A DNA stretch of 29,784 nt from Gamarada debralockiae (GCA_002803225.1 NXFV01001948.1:1-29784); one strand, 5' to 3'; positions 1-11,940 are shown, numbered from the stretch's first letter. The notes: generated by a model from the sequence alone, not told the origin. Numbers and translations: made by a program.

Positions 1-415
1 AACAGGTTTAAATTAGTGACATTTTGTGTTTTGTATTAGTATACTCACACTTATAGCCAAGGAGATAACATCTTCGAATCCAAATTTTAAAGCCATAATA
101 TTAAGGCGGGGGCCCGACGAAGCGAAGCCGCCTTGGTTCCGAGTATAATATATAATAAAAACCTCTTTATTTATTAACACATTTTATTACTAAAATAAAG
201 TATAATAAAAAGAATAAATTATTTTAAACGAATTTAAAAGGTACAAATAATAAAACTATAAATTTAAAGTTAGAAAGCTAATTTTATGTTTTAATTTTAA
301 ATAAATGTATATTATTCTTGTTTTATTAAAATTATCGACTCGAATCTATAAAGTTTTAATTTAAAATAAATAAATAAATCTCCAGACTGTCGCCATTACG
401 CCCCAAGGCTTTCCG
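1..415. repeat. AT-rich, probably RIP-mutated repeat edge
   Basis: From about 140 to 400 the sequence is dominated by A/T runs with many TAA/TATA words and no open frame, in contrast to ordinary composition from about 400 onward. A short GC-rich patch at about 104-130 contains GGCGG and CCGCC arms that could form a hairpin. Such blocks in Pezizomycotina are usually old transposon copies altered by RIP. I cannot name the element. Nothing coding is visible here. Confidence 0.45.
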
Positions 416-1685
416 CTAATAAGAAAAACCAAGATTCGTGAGATCATAAGCTGCATTATAACCAACTACTATCCAGTTTATCGTTGAAGTCGACACAGAA
501 CGAGAGTTATATGACTTACTCAACCTCATCTCACTTCCCGGAACCAAATGCTCATTGCTCTCCAATCTCCACGTCCCACTATTCTTTTTCAAGTAGTTCT
601 TCTACTTGCCATCAACAATAAATTTGAAACTCTCCGGCTTGACACATACACCTAATTCATCTGCGCCTTTCAGCTGCCACTTCTCTACGCTCGCCATTTT
701 CTCATTCTTCCAATTTTCCTCACTAGCAAAGACATGAGCGAGTTGTTGATAAAGGTTTACGTAAACTGCTCGCTCGGCTCAACAGTGCGAGATGGCGCAC
801 TGCGATGCGGGATGCATCAGCTCGAGGAAGCTCGTCCCCTTTCTTGGAAACTATCACGCAGCACATCTTCATCAAACAGTATTGCTTTGCGATGATCTGA
901 TGATGAAGTGTAGAATGACGAAAGCAATTCATGCATCTGCATAGTGGTGATGTCAAGGGCACCCAGACGAGTCGCAAGTTATAGCAAACGTCTTCGCAGA
1001 CGTGGGCCGCTTTTGAGTGCTGGCTTCGAGAGGATTGGGTTCTCCACAAGACGATGGCTAAGTTGAACAATCGTTGAAGCAGACCAAGTCGTTTTATGTC
1101 GTCCTTCCTAGAGGGTAGTAAGAATCCACTGAAAATGGTAGCTAGCACGTCATTACGTCAGAAGTCGGGACACCAACCTCAAGATCCTCCAAATTCTTCT
1201 GCTCCCAACCAAGCCACAAATTGCGTTCAGTCTCTCAATTGTTAAATCAGTCAATCTGGTAGACTAAGCTGACTTCGCAACTTGCTTCATGATCGAGATC
1301 GACAGTGCAAATATTTAATCCCGTTTTGCACGTACTAGGACCAGAGAAAAGTCCAAGCCGAGGCCGATGAGTTCAAGAGTCTATTATCCTCCACCATGAT
1401 ACTGAAATCGATAAACTAGCACAACTAATTATTATGCTTCCAGGAACCTCTGCCCCTGAATGTATATGACGACAGACTTTATCACTGTCTTAAGAGCAGT
1501 AATGTCAATATCCTGCTTCTGGAATTCACAATTTCAAAGAACTGCTTCAGCACCGGTCTGTTCTCTGACTTCATCATTCGGCCGAAATAACCTAGCAATT
1601 CCGTCTCAAAGTGACCTTGGCTTTCGCCATCCTTGATCTCCCACATAAATTGTAGCAATCGGGGCCCATACACCATTATGGTCAA
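416..1685 (-). pseudogene. Decayed unknown gene, scattered fragments
   Basis: Three minus-strand stretches read like real protein but do not join. At 697..416 a frame starts MASVEKWQLKGADELG and runs 94 codons, interrupted by one TAG at 604..602 (codon 32); CAG to TAG would explain it. At about 1000-830 a frame includes ITTMQMHELLSSFYTSSSDH. At 1685..1482 a frame includes GYFGRMMKSENRPVLKQFFE. All lie on one strand, so they may be exons or broken pieces of one gene ending at the AT-rich boundary at about 415. I do not recognise the family, and the pieces could also be independent. A longer frame at 1148..723 on the same strand overlaps the middle piece in another phase and has less protein-like composition, so I did not call it. 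Confidence 0.33.
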
Positions 1686-2395
1686 GGAGTTCCCTCTTTT
1701 TTCTACGCGTTTAATGTTAAGTTAACTTTAGATGCTCGTATTGATGGAAATATTGAGATTGGTTTGTTGTGAGTTAGCGGACGCGGAAATGTCTCACAAG
1801 AAAACAAAATATTATAAGGAATTGTAGCAGTTTCTATCATGTTATATCTTCAACCTGCTGGTCCTAACAGAGTAAAAATCTGACTTATGTCTACCCTCTG
1901 ATACTACGGAATACGTAGTGTGGGCCTTCCTTGGGTCACATGTTTATCCTGATACAGTGTGTTGGTTGGAATTGCCTAATCAGGTATAGCCTGTATTTTT
2001 CCCTCTTTTGTGGTATAAGAGAGCTCTTCCCCTCCTTGTATTTCAGCTCCTTAGATATCAGCTAGGTCCTAGAAATGCCACTATATTTCGCACCCCAGCA
2101 ACAATTCAACTGACACAGTGTGAAACGGTACAGGATATAAGCAGCTTGATGGGAATTATAACGCTCGTTATAGGCCTGCTAAGAGCTATGCCTGAATACT
2201 AAGCAGGCATGATTTGCTTCGTTTATTTTCGTGTCCAGGACTCTCAATGTGCAAGGGTGCTAAACTCTCGCTAGGAGAAGAAGGGGCTAAATAATTTCAT
2301 TATCTCGTCTTGGAAACACCGAATATCAGAAATATGAAAGAGTTTTTGAAAATCCAAGAAATAATACCCCTTAGATCCCAAAATACCTAGCTGAC
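1686..2395. other. Intergenic, no gene seen
   Basis: No supported coding region. It holds the 3' flank of the oxidase gene (minus strand, stop at 2398..2396) and AT-rich non-repetitive sequence. A 64-codon plus-strand frame at 2008-2202 has no recognisable motif. Confidence 0.5.
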
Positions 2396-4075
2396 CTAGA
2401 AAAAGTGGTGTTCCTTCCGCGCCACACAGAAGGTATTCGGGGTGAGCACCCCGTCAGGATCAGCCTTGCTTCTAGCCTTTACCAACCTATCGTACTTCGC
2501 ACGATCATCAAAATAGCAATTCCAAACTTTATCCAGATCATATTCTCCGAATGATCCCCACAGCACACGGCGATCTTGCTTGCTAAAAATGCCATTTGGA
2601 CCGATCCCCTCCTCTTCGTTGACTCTCTGCCACTCCTCAGCCGTCTCCTTGTACCTATCTTCATAGAAGCAATCGAGGGTAGCGCAAACAGTCGAATCTC
2701 TCCAGCTATAGGAGGTGCCGTTATTGGCGTTGGTGACGAACTTGGAGTACTTGCCTCCAAAATTCTGGAGCTGAGCTGAGAGAAAACATTTATTCTCCTC
2801 TGGTGTCACAATTGCATCGATGCGTCCTGTCATCCACTCAGCCCAGCCATCAGCCACGAGGGTCTTCGAGTTGGTCATGTGTGTGCTTTTGACGTATGGG
2901 TGACCGAATTCCCGGACGTCCCTGAAGAGCCAGCCCTTCGCCAAGTCGGACATCGATTGCTCTTTCACAGGGGAGAATATAGAGCCCTTTTCGATCCGAT
3001 CAAACCAATCCATGTCGCAGACGTCGGTTTCGGCAAACGGAACCCATTGTGCATACACGACGATGGTGCGGGGGAAGAAAGGAATGCCGTCTTTTCCGTA
3101 AATCTCGGGATGTTCCCTCTTCATCTTCTCGTCCAGATCCTCGTGAAAGATATCCAAGACAGGAAATGATTCACTGAGCACACTGACACAGTAATCATAG
3201 TTCCTGGGAAACTCCTCATTGTCCGACATCTCGGCCAGAATATCCAGCAGGCGCTTCAACGTCTCAGGGGAGTACCAATACAAGGCTTTCAATCCCCGGG
3301 AACCAGGATAATCTTGATCGCGATAGACCTTGATAGTGAAGTGCGTGATGACAGCCAAGTTTCCAGGGCTCCCTCCAAGAATGGCGTGGAAAAGCTCGGG
3401 ATCGCTCTCCCTCGTTACCTCCTTGAAATTCCCTGCGTGATCCACAATCTCAAGGGACAAGACCTGATCACCGAGAAGGCCGAAACTGCGTCCCAACTGA
3501 CCATATCCGCCAGTTTGGACATGCCCGCCGAGATGGACATTGATGCATCTGTCTATAAATTAATACCTATTTTTTTTTAATTTTTAATTTTTATTTTTGG
3601 AAATTAAGTCTAGAGTCATGAGACAGTGTTTGAAGGACATGAGAAAAAAGGAATCCGCTACGTACTGCCCATGCGGAACGAATGCTTTGTGACTTCCGAG
3701 GAAGTCGGCAAATTCTCCAAGTGGCCAACTGACGCTTGTACGGACAAAAGCGTTCCCGTCCTTTTCAAAGTAGACAAGGTCTTCCTTAGTGTTTTTGAAA
3801 GTCTGCGAAAGATCAAGCTGGATGTTGGGAGCGATAGTAGAAGATGCTCCGCAGTATTGATGGCCTCCTGTCCTGATTGCCACAGCTATCCTTTGGGACT
3901 TGGCGTATTTGAGGGTCAGTGCTATTTCATATTTGTTTGCGGGATACACGATTAATCCTGGTGCAATGCGATTATTATCCTCGAAGGATGAAAGTGCATA
4001 TTGGTACCTGTGCTTGTCGTAGTCGCCTTCTCCCGGTGTGAATTGATTGCCTGTGATGCCGTTGATGGTGGCCAT
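2396..4075 (-). CDS. FAD-binding BBE-like oxidoreductase
   Basis: Two exons: 4075..3666 and 3548..2396, separated by a 117-nt intron (donor GTACGT at 3665, T-rich body, acceptor ACAG ending at 3549). Spliced length is 520 residues, normal for fungal berberine-bridge-enzyme-like oxidases. The N-terminal half is an FAD_binding_4 (PCMH) domain. RTGGHQYCGASS places His72 as the probable 8-alpha flavin attachment site. The splice junction rebuilds PHGQCINVHLGGHVQTGGYG, where Cys138 fits the 6-S-cysteinyl site, so bicovalent FAD is expected. The C-terminal BBE motif is YFDDRAKYDRLVKARSKADP followed by DGVLTPNTFCV. The frame is fully open, so the gene looks functional. Family members oxidise sugars, alcohols or alkaloid and polyketide intermediates with O2; the substrate cannot be told here. 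I see no clear signal peptide, which is unlike many secreted members. The start is the first in-frame Met. Confidence 0.93.
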
Positions 4076-6818
4076 AGTGAAGTGGGTGCTTTCTAGAGAT
4101 CGAATCTCAAGTTCACGAGAGATCCAGCAGCCTTATGTATTTTCTCTTACAGCCGATACGCCGCATGATCTGGACTCATGTCTCCCAAGGGACTTGCCGC
4201 GTTGCAGTCTCACTGTTTCATACGGTGGAGGTGGTGGTACAGGAAAGCCCGTTTTGGAGACATCAACCAATCGACAGTTGCTACACAGAGGCTCGCATTG
4301 GGGCTGACTATTATTACACAAGAAAGTAGCGAGTCAGCTTATAAATATGAAGGGGTTATCCCAATGGTGTAAGCTTATGGCGGCCGCGAGAATGCTGTTT
4401 CACATGCAAGAGACATTTAATACTCAGCCTATCGCTCAGCTGTCCAGTTTTGTAGCGGTGAGGTATTATTACCCGTATCATAGGCAAGCTGAGAGGCTTA
4501 AATGGTGGATTCTGAGGGGTAGGGTTATAGTTGCACAAATGCATAGTTTTTCAGCTGTGGCGCTTTTTATCCCTTATCAATGCGTGGTAGGTGCTTCTTA
4601 TCATTAAGGCGCTTTATTAGGGAATTTCAGCTCTAATGTTCCCCAGGGCTGGCAATACCTATTTCTGATCATAGAGCAATGACAGTTGGAATCTTCTATT
4701 CAATTTCTTCTGGCTACACCGCAGTGTTCAGACGTCCCGCTGATTCGGCAAAGAGGAGGCAAAGTTATCGCAATCTCGTTCGCATAAGTACACGGCCCAC
4801 GAAAGGGATTTGTTTGGGCTGATGCTGTCGAAGAGCTCAAGGACTGGAAGGACTAGAGTTTCGGTTTCACGGCTCTTCTGTATGAAATTGGCAGCAATAG
4901 TAGTTCCAACTTCTTGCCAGTAGGTCAATCCCACTCGTTCGCCTCACTTCCTGGCCGGATACTAATGCCTCATGTAGATGATGGTAAGACGTTTGATTGT
5001 AGAAACTTCTGAAGCCAATATTATACGGTGGGCCATAATCTTACGGCAGCCTTCATTCAACATTCCACGTCATGGTTATCCGACCACTTTCAACAGCAAG
5101 CAACTTCCTCAGTCGGAGCTCTACTTGTTCTCTGATTGGATTTGTGCTTCTCGGAACCCTCGACCTGCTGCGTCATATGAAAATTGGCCACTTCACCACT
5201 CTAATTTTCTCTCTCAATCTGTCTTTCATAATATCCGACTAACTCGTCATGCACTCACTATCTGATCACTTTTGGAATTTTCACGCCGGGTATTCTGGTC
5301 CCCGCTTGGGTGGCAAGCAACAAACACACAACAACGGATCGTGCACTCACTCTTGGCTTGCTCTTTGCCCTTCAGAACTTCGCAGGTATCGTCTCTTCAG
5401 CTATTTTTAGAGCTCAATATGCACCGATCTACAGGCCCGCTCTGATCACAGTCGCTGTTATCAAGAGATGTTTATTGTGGTATGTCTGGTGCAGAGACAA
5501 TTCTCTTCTAGGCAGAACAAAAAGCTTGATAAAGGCAAAATCACTCAAGTGCTCGGATTAACCCAGCATTCAGATATGCTCTCTAAAGTAGAGTTCGCTA
5601 GGATTAATTATTTTGCCGAGTTAATCTGGCCGATAGAAACGCTGCATTTTCTTCTTTTCTTTGACGCAATTACCTTTGCATGGCGAAGCTTTCATATCTA
5701 GGGCTGTGTGGTGGCTCTTTCTAAACTCGTCAAGGGGAAGTTGGTCAGATTTCCTGCCAATAACAAGAAGCGGAATTTTTCAATTCAAATGTACACGAGC
5801 ATCAGTTCAGTCCTGATTCTGTCGAATTGCGGATATTTCCGCCCTGAGATACTAGTAGCTGTCAGATTTGTGTGTGAGATTGGTAACAAGTAATATAACC
5901 GGTGAGCCCAAATTCAACGTTGTGATGCTTGCCCCGCTCTGCTATCAATCCCATATTTGAATCTATGTTTCTCCTTATCGATTAAGTGTCAAGGTTATCT
6001 GTCCCTTAACCTTGCTAGCCCTGCATGTGATTTAGTCAAAATGGTGGAAGGACATGGATTGAAAAGTTGCAAAATATTAGCTGCCCATAATGCGACTCTA
6101 TCTCCAGCGCCACTCTGCGCTCACCGGCACGATCCTTCCATATTTGAAATCCTTAGTGTATTTAGACATCAAGCAAGTACTTAGTGATCATTGTCTTCTC
6201 TCTTTAGTACATACATTCCCTTTAAATACCAGAATTCTTCGCTAACACTGTGCCCCCGCTCGGGCAATGAAGATGTTGGAAACGCCTCAATTGTTTCTCT
6301 ATCCAATTGTAGCCTCGAACTATTTTCATTATTGTCTACTTTCTCTTGAACGAAATTACTCGGTACCGCGCTCGCGTTAAAGGTCTCAAAGGGCCCAGTA
6401 GTCTTCCAATTGTGGGAAATCTCCACCAAATAAGCCCCTTCCCCCTTCTACACACACTTCCAAATACCAAATTACCTCCCAAGTGTCACAATATCTCAAT
6501 AGCTGAGCAATGACATCTCTGGGCGCAACAATACGGTCCCTTATTTCAAATTCAGCTAGGAAATGTGCCATCATGATGGTGAACTCTGCGGCTGCAGTTA
6601 AAACCTGGTTCCTTGTGCACTACTGGAAACACTGAATATAATTTTCTAGTAGGAGGGGTTTAGAGTGTTTAGGAGTGGCTATAGAATATGATTTATACGA
6701 AAATATAAGAGATATTGATGTGTGTACAGAGTTTGAGATGCTTAAAGTCAAAGTACCCATCATTTTTCTCGGCACGGTGGGTTTCTCGCCACGCAGGGAT
6801 GGACCTCGTCATTCAGAA
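4076..6818. other. Gene-poor interval with possible small relics
   Basis: This stretch holds the upstream region of the oxidase gene and the 3' flank of the NLR pseudogene. I see no supported gene. Three minus-strand frames have protein-like composition but no family I recognise: 4934..4728 (contains LVLPVLELFDSISPNKSLSW), 6574..6386 (contains APRDVIAQLLRYCDTWEVIW) and 6429..6181. The last two overlap in different frames, which could be a frameshifted remnant. Plus-strand frames at 4347-4607 and 5310-6184 show no motifs. Confidence 0.4.
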
Positions 6819-9800
6819 TTATAGGTCGTCTAAAGAGTTGGAAACATTAGCCAATGAGAATCCAATAATAAAAACCCTCCCAGATGAACAGCCACCAGTG
6901 ACTATCGACCTTGATGGCGAAATGCTATACGATACTGCCCGGGAGTCCGGTGGTAGCCAGAGCAAATTCTGTGTATTCCACATGACCCACGACTCACTAA
7001 TGCCCAATCCTTGGCAACCACATTTATTCCTTCCCTCTTGAGGATGTCTAGACGTAGTAAGGAGCCTAGTTCTGTCCACCTTGATACTACCGCCGTTTGT
7101 AAGAAGGGTCGAGTCTATACTATCGAATGATAGACTTGTGACATAAGTATTAACTTCAACTGTCTGGTAGCAGAAGCCGGTGCTCACGTCCCAGATCTTG
7201 ATGGTCTTGTCGCCCGATGCCGACGCTAGCAGCTTCGAGTCGTGCGAGAAGGCTACGGACTTGACTGAATCGCCATGGCCCTCAAGGGTCTGCTGACAGG
7301 TGCCGGTACTCGCGTCCCAGATCTTGATGGCCTTGTCGTCCGATGCCGACGCCAGCAGCTTCGAGTCGTGCGAGAAGGCTACGGACCTGACCCAATCGCT
7401 ATGGCCCTCAAGGGTCTGCTGACAGGTGCCGGTACTCGCGTCCCAGATCTTAATAGTCTTGTCGCCCGATGCCGATGCCAGCAGCTTCGAGTCGTGTGAG
7501 AAGGCTACGGACCTGACCCAATCGCCATGGCCCTCGAGGGTCTGCTGAATAGCATTCCAACCCGACTCTACCTCTGGTTGCTGTGAAATCCAGCTTGGTA
7601 TATAATTCTGGAATGTATTTCGAATAATACTTTCCTTTGGGGCAAAGATAAGTGCAGAAGAGTAGAGCTGGAGGGGTGATGAGTCCGCTATTGAGCGGTA
7701 GCTAAGTACAAAACGCTTCGCATCGTAAAGAAATCGAGATAGTTTGGTGCCTGTTATAAGCTGAAATAATCTCATTTTAGTAAATAATCGCACTTGATAT
7801 TACTGAGTTACTTACGTCTACTATGGCTAGCAAGTTGTCAATTATGCCGATGCTTTCTGATAACCTCCCGATTAGGCTTAATGCTTCAAGCCAATGAAGG
7901 AAATGACACATAAGAAACCTATAGACTTGATCGTTATCGCATATAATATATTTGCCCTCCTTTAAATGATAGACCCAATACTGGCAAGCATATTGGATGT
8001 CTGACGGAAGGCATGCATCTATTGTTTGTTTGTCGACCTCTGTCTATAGCCTTCCTAGCGTCCGAAGATTACAGATATCTTTCTTGAGATTGTCTCCCGT
8101 AGACAAAAGTTGAAGGCATTGGGTCGCCAATTTAATGTGGGCCTCTTTCTCATTGATCCAGAAGGGGTTCGTCTCACGCTTCTCAGAGTTAAGGAGGAAG
8201 TCCCGGAACGATAGGTGGAGTAGTCGTACTGGAATTTCTGGATTAGAAGAAATGCTTAAAACCGAGTGGAGGAGATCTATTCTGCCGTCGACTTTTCCTT
8301 TAGAGATTCCAAGTAGTCGAGCAAGGGAACGGGTCGAGAGAGGTCTGGCGAGAATGACGATCGAGCCGACGACTTCCCGAAATCCTTCTACCACTTGGCG
8401 TCTCTCGTTTGTAGTAAGTCCAACGTGCAATTGGTTTAGAACTGGGAGATACGTTGCGTCAAGCTTGGATTCCTGGCTTTTGGTCTGATATTGAAGGATC
8501 TTGGCAAGTTGTTCCTCTGGTTCGCCGCATTTCCGATCCTTAATAAACCGGCATACAGTTGCAGCAAAAATAAACAAAGGGATTGCCATTCCGACCAAGC
8601 TTTGGACTTTTGTTTGGCCTGGCCAATCCAAGGGCAATTGTCGGTCTTGTGTGACTAATTTATTGAAATCATCTCGGATTCTTGCTAGCTCGTATTCCAG
8701 GAATGCAGAGATATCATGCTCGACAATAGGGTTAGGAATCTGATGGAGAACCAGACCTTTATACTTGCCGCTTATGTCCTCGAAGCCGAGGCGAATCGGC
8801 AGCTCTGGCCGGCTTGTCACAAACAACTTGAGGCGTACTGATTTCCAGCGCTTCACTTGTGAGAAGAGTTGAATCATTATCCTAACATCCTCTTCCTGGT
8901 CGCACTCGTCGAGGGCATCACTACTACTATCCTCAAGGAATTCTGAGGATCAATCTGTATATTATCGAAGGGCTGTAAGACGAGCTTCTCGAACTGGTCC
9001 TTTAAACTCTTCCCGAAGATAGCCGGGTCGGCCTCGATCGCATTTCGGACGTGCGGTGCTAGCAAAGGTAACTTGTGGATGAGCTGAGCAGTAATCGTAG
9101 CGAAGAACAGCGCTGCGTGGCCACGGTCGCCTTCGCCCCTCTTATAGAAGAAACTAGCACCGAGCTCTCCCTTGTCGGCGAAGTTGTAGGCCACTGTGCG
9201 AGAGATTGTAGACTTGCCTGTACCAGCCATACCATTAAGCCAGAATATACATTCGCTGTCTGGATCGCCGGCCCAACTGTCAATCCGGTGAAGAAGGTCA
9301 ACTCGAGTATCTGGATGGCATCTAGGGTTGTGTTCGTCGGCGTGGGAGTTGAACGCGGCGCCTTCGGCGGTGCGGAGTTTAGCAAGAACGATCACTTGAT
9401 GGACGTCAAGAACTAGTGTCCTGTAGAGAAAATTGTCAGTTTCTGCTCTACAGTACAGGGAATGTGTACGATGCCACGCACGTCTGGTCAACTTGGAGAC
9501 CAAGAGATATCATGTCCTTACACCTTGCAAGATCCTTCACAATGCCATCCACCTCTTTATTCTTGAAAGGCCATTTCATAGCGCGAACTCCAAACGTCTC
9601 ATCACTTTGTGTCTTCTTCCAGGCTCCAACTTCGTCTCTAGGTCAGCGAGCTGCGAGGAGCAGTCATTGACCCCATTGCGCAAGCTCCGGGATGCCTCGA
9701 GTTTCGCACCATTTGGACCATTCAATAGCGACTGAACCTGTTTGAGGGTGACCTTTAATCTGTCGGCTTCCCTTTGAAGGCGGGTGATGTCGTCTCTGGC

Positions 9801-9902
9801 ATTCTTGACATTAGTGTAGTACTCAAAACATAGTGACGCAACCTTTGCGGACAATTCGATAACCGCGATAACGTTTGCGGCAAGCCCAAGAGTCTCCGCC
9901 AT
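6819..9902 (-). pseudogene. HeLo/PigL_N-like-NACHT-WD40 (NLR) pseudogene
   Basis: Degraded fungal STAND/NLR gene. The N-terminus (ATG at 9902) is a hydrophobic HeLo/PigL_N-like domain beginning MAETLGLAANVIAVIELSAK. A NACHT ATPase follows, with Walker A GMAGTGKST at about 9207-9233 and a Walker B region ALDECDQEED at about 8880-8920. The C-terminus has three canonical WD40 units plus a degenerate propeller tail. Two introns are intact in outline: 9481..9421 (61 nt) and 7815..7761 (55 nt, GTAAGT...TTTCAG). Lesions: a frameshift near 9578, where FAL is followed by KWPFKNKEVDG in another frame (net +2); a frameshift near 8920 inside Walker B (net -1); and a TAG at 8046..8044 before TEVDKQTIDACL. 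Correcting these gives about 989 codons in one consistent frame. Living homologues act in heterokaryon incompatibility and programmed cell death. This copy cannot make full-length protein. Confidence 0.9.
7149..7526 (-). repeat. 126-bp tandem WD40-coding repeats (3 units)
   Basis: Three head-to-tail 126-bp units (7149-7274, 7275-7400, 7401-7526), each encoding one 42-residue WD40 blade such as HDSKLLASASGDKTIKIWDA. By eye, units two and three differ at about seven positions, all transitions. The first unit is more divergent near its 5' end. A partial further unit begins at 7527. High internal identity is typical of repeat-shuffling NLR genes of the HNWD type. Confidence 0.92.
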
Positions 9903-10843
9903 CCCTGTTACTTGGAGACCGACTAGCGAAAGCGGGTAATCTGGAATTCTGCTGCCGGTTCTAGTGCCGGTGCTCGAGTAGGGGGTTGAGTAAGCTTTAT
10001 CCGCACAACCACCAGATCCTTGGTTCAGATTGACTAGCTTTGCGCTGTGTGCCAAGGCACACAGGCAAAGATGGTTCGACGGGTTAATAGGTTATGGCCT
10101 CAGGCAATTTGCCATTTTCGGGTAAACCGCGGCGTTGGTGGTCAATGTAATATAGATCGCAAGGCTGCTTAGCTTTTTAATGTGCAAGGTTTCTAACCTG
10201 AATGATTGATTAGGCTACAACACCGGTCAACTGCTTAGTAAATACATGTATATCATTAGCGAGATAAGCGAGTATAAAATATTATCTGTGAGCGTAGCAA
10301 TTTTCATCAAGATCATGTCATTAATTTGCTCGTGCCAGATTCGGTGCCACTCTAGGGAGCTGATTGCCTTCGAACGGTACTGTACACCCTCATAGAAAGT
10401 GCTCTTGTCCACAGGACAGATTGCACGATGCAGAGGTCCGTGCGCCGAGCCTTAGAATTACCAGCCTCATTTATAGAGGTGGCGGTGCCAAAGCGGCGAG
10501 TTTAGAGGCAAGGCGGCTAAGCCTGAATTGTCCTAATGTTGACCCAAGCCGCAATCGAATCCTACTGTATTGCCAGTCATGAAGAGAACAACGCATTAAA
10601 GCAGTTTAAGAAGCCCAAAAGTCAAAAAATTTCCTGATTGAAGCGAGTCTCAAGGAGTCAGTGCATTTGATTTGTTTTGGTGGGGCAGGGGCGTCCAAAT
10701 CAGGCTAGCGTCATTACTTTTTGTGGTTCGTCAATTCACAACATCTGCCATCGTCCGACAAAGCGACAACGACATCACTGTACGATATTGCGCGCGCACG
10801 GCATACCACCCTTCGAAAGAGCAGCTCGAAACCCACTGAAAAC
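9903..10843. other. Intergenic between divergent pseudogenes
   Basis: This separates the minus-strand NLR pseudogene from the plus-strand 2EXR pseudogene and so would contain both former promoters. I see no gene. Short frames at 10227-10412 and 10364-10582 show no motif. Around 10480-10530 there is a GC-rich patch with several GGCGG/GGCGA words. Confidence 0.5.
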
Positions 10844-11364
10844 ATGGTAAAGTTTTCCCACCTTCCCTAGAGATTCGACAAATGATCTGGTCTTACTCTA
10901 TGATTCCTCGGACCATCGAACCTCGAGCACAGCCAACGATCGAACACGTTTCTATCAGCCTGCCTATCTTGTACATCTGCAAAGAGTCTCGCGACTATTG
11001 CATAAGGCAATACCAACACTTCTCTCTGGAGGGGTTTATAAATTTTCAGATTGATACTGTTCTCACAGAAGGCAACTACTGGTTTGCTTTTGAAAAGTTA
11101 CTGGAAAGCAATTAAGTGGAGTTGATACAGCATCTCGCGTTCTACTTTGATGCATTACTTTTCACGATTTGTTCTCCGGGGATTTGCAGCCTCACTTATT
11201 GGCCCTCATCAGAGGAGGAGCTCCGTTCGAAGTACCGTGTGGATTTGTTGGCAGAGCTGGAGGGAGAACGAACAAGCTGTCCGTGTCCAATACGGCTACC
11301 GGTACTGCACAATGACGGGCCTCCATACCATAGGTTAGTAGTTTCTTTGTCGCAGGGAATTTAG
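10844..11364 (+). pseudogene. 2EXR-domain (F-box-like) protein pseudogene
   Basis: Starts MVKFSHLP at 10844. One base is then missing near 10868, and the reading resumes as EIRQMIWSYSMIPRTIEPR, which gives the usual 2EXR pattern F-x-x-LP-x-EIR-x-x-IW. Downstream, ILYICKESRDYCIRQYQHFS matches the conserved CRESR helix of this fungal family. A TAA at 11113-11115 stops the frame after FEKLLESN, but the same frame continues open as ELIQHLAFYFDALLF up to 11364. CAA to TAA would explain the stop. A further frame around 11430-11590 (containing WPFWHKVRFEFATQGG) may be the decayed C-terminus. The family function is unknown; members are often expanded in Pezizomycotina. Confidence is high for identity and for being broken, lower for the 3' limit. 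Confidence 0.8.
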
Positions 11365-11940
11365 ATAGTAATCTTGTTGTTCGGCATCCCGGGCATTCAG
11401 ACGATACTATACCTGTACTCGAGGTCAATCTCTGGATATGTGGCCATTTTGGCACAAGGTTCGGTTTGAGTTTGCTACGCAGGGCGGGTTAGAAGCGAAA
11501 TCGAAAGCTTCGATTTACTCGGATGTTGCGAAAGATGCAGCACTGATGTCAAATCATACAGACGAGCGGCACCGTCAACTTCTCGAACCCTGACATGGAA
11601 ATCTGTTGGCGGGCTGAATTAGAAGGGCCATGACTCAGGCGAAGAACGAGAACTGTGGGGTCATCATTGGTAGCGTGACGTGGACGGTCGCGGATGAGGA
11701 GAAGAGCCGTACAGTTTGGAAATATTGGACTCAGGATCATCTTTTTGTCGCCTTGTGACGAACGGTCGTTTCATCATGACTGTCGACGTTTGTTCACGTT
11801 GAAGACGCAGATTTTGGGCCGTTCGACTATTGGATTGCGATGAAGCTTTTCATGCCGCCTTCGACTCAAGATCAGAGACTACTCCAATGGAATATGTCAC
11901 TAAGACATAACTTCACAGAGCAGAGTCAACCAAAGAGCTT

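Noticed and set aside
723..1148. 141-codon minus-strand frame
   Set aside because: Composition is not protein-like and it conflicts with a more plausible fragment in another frame; no motif.
2479..3580. Several frames antisense to or out of phase with the oxidase
   Set aside because: Shadows of the well-supported BBE-like coding exons.
7275..7499. Plus-strand frame with internal repeat (ALKGLLTGAGTRVPDL twice)
   Set aside because: It is the antisense shadow of the tandem WD40 units on the minus strand.
8877..9503. Minus-strand frame starting MVSKLTRRAW as a separate NACHT gene
   Set aside because: Its first residues come from intron sequence; true coding resumes at 9420 after the 61-nt intron, and the frame belongs to the larger NLR pseudogene.
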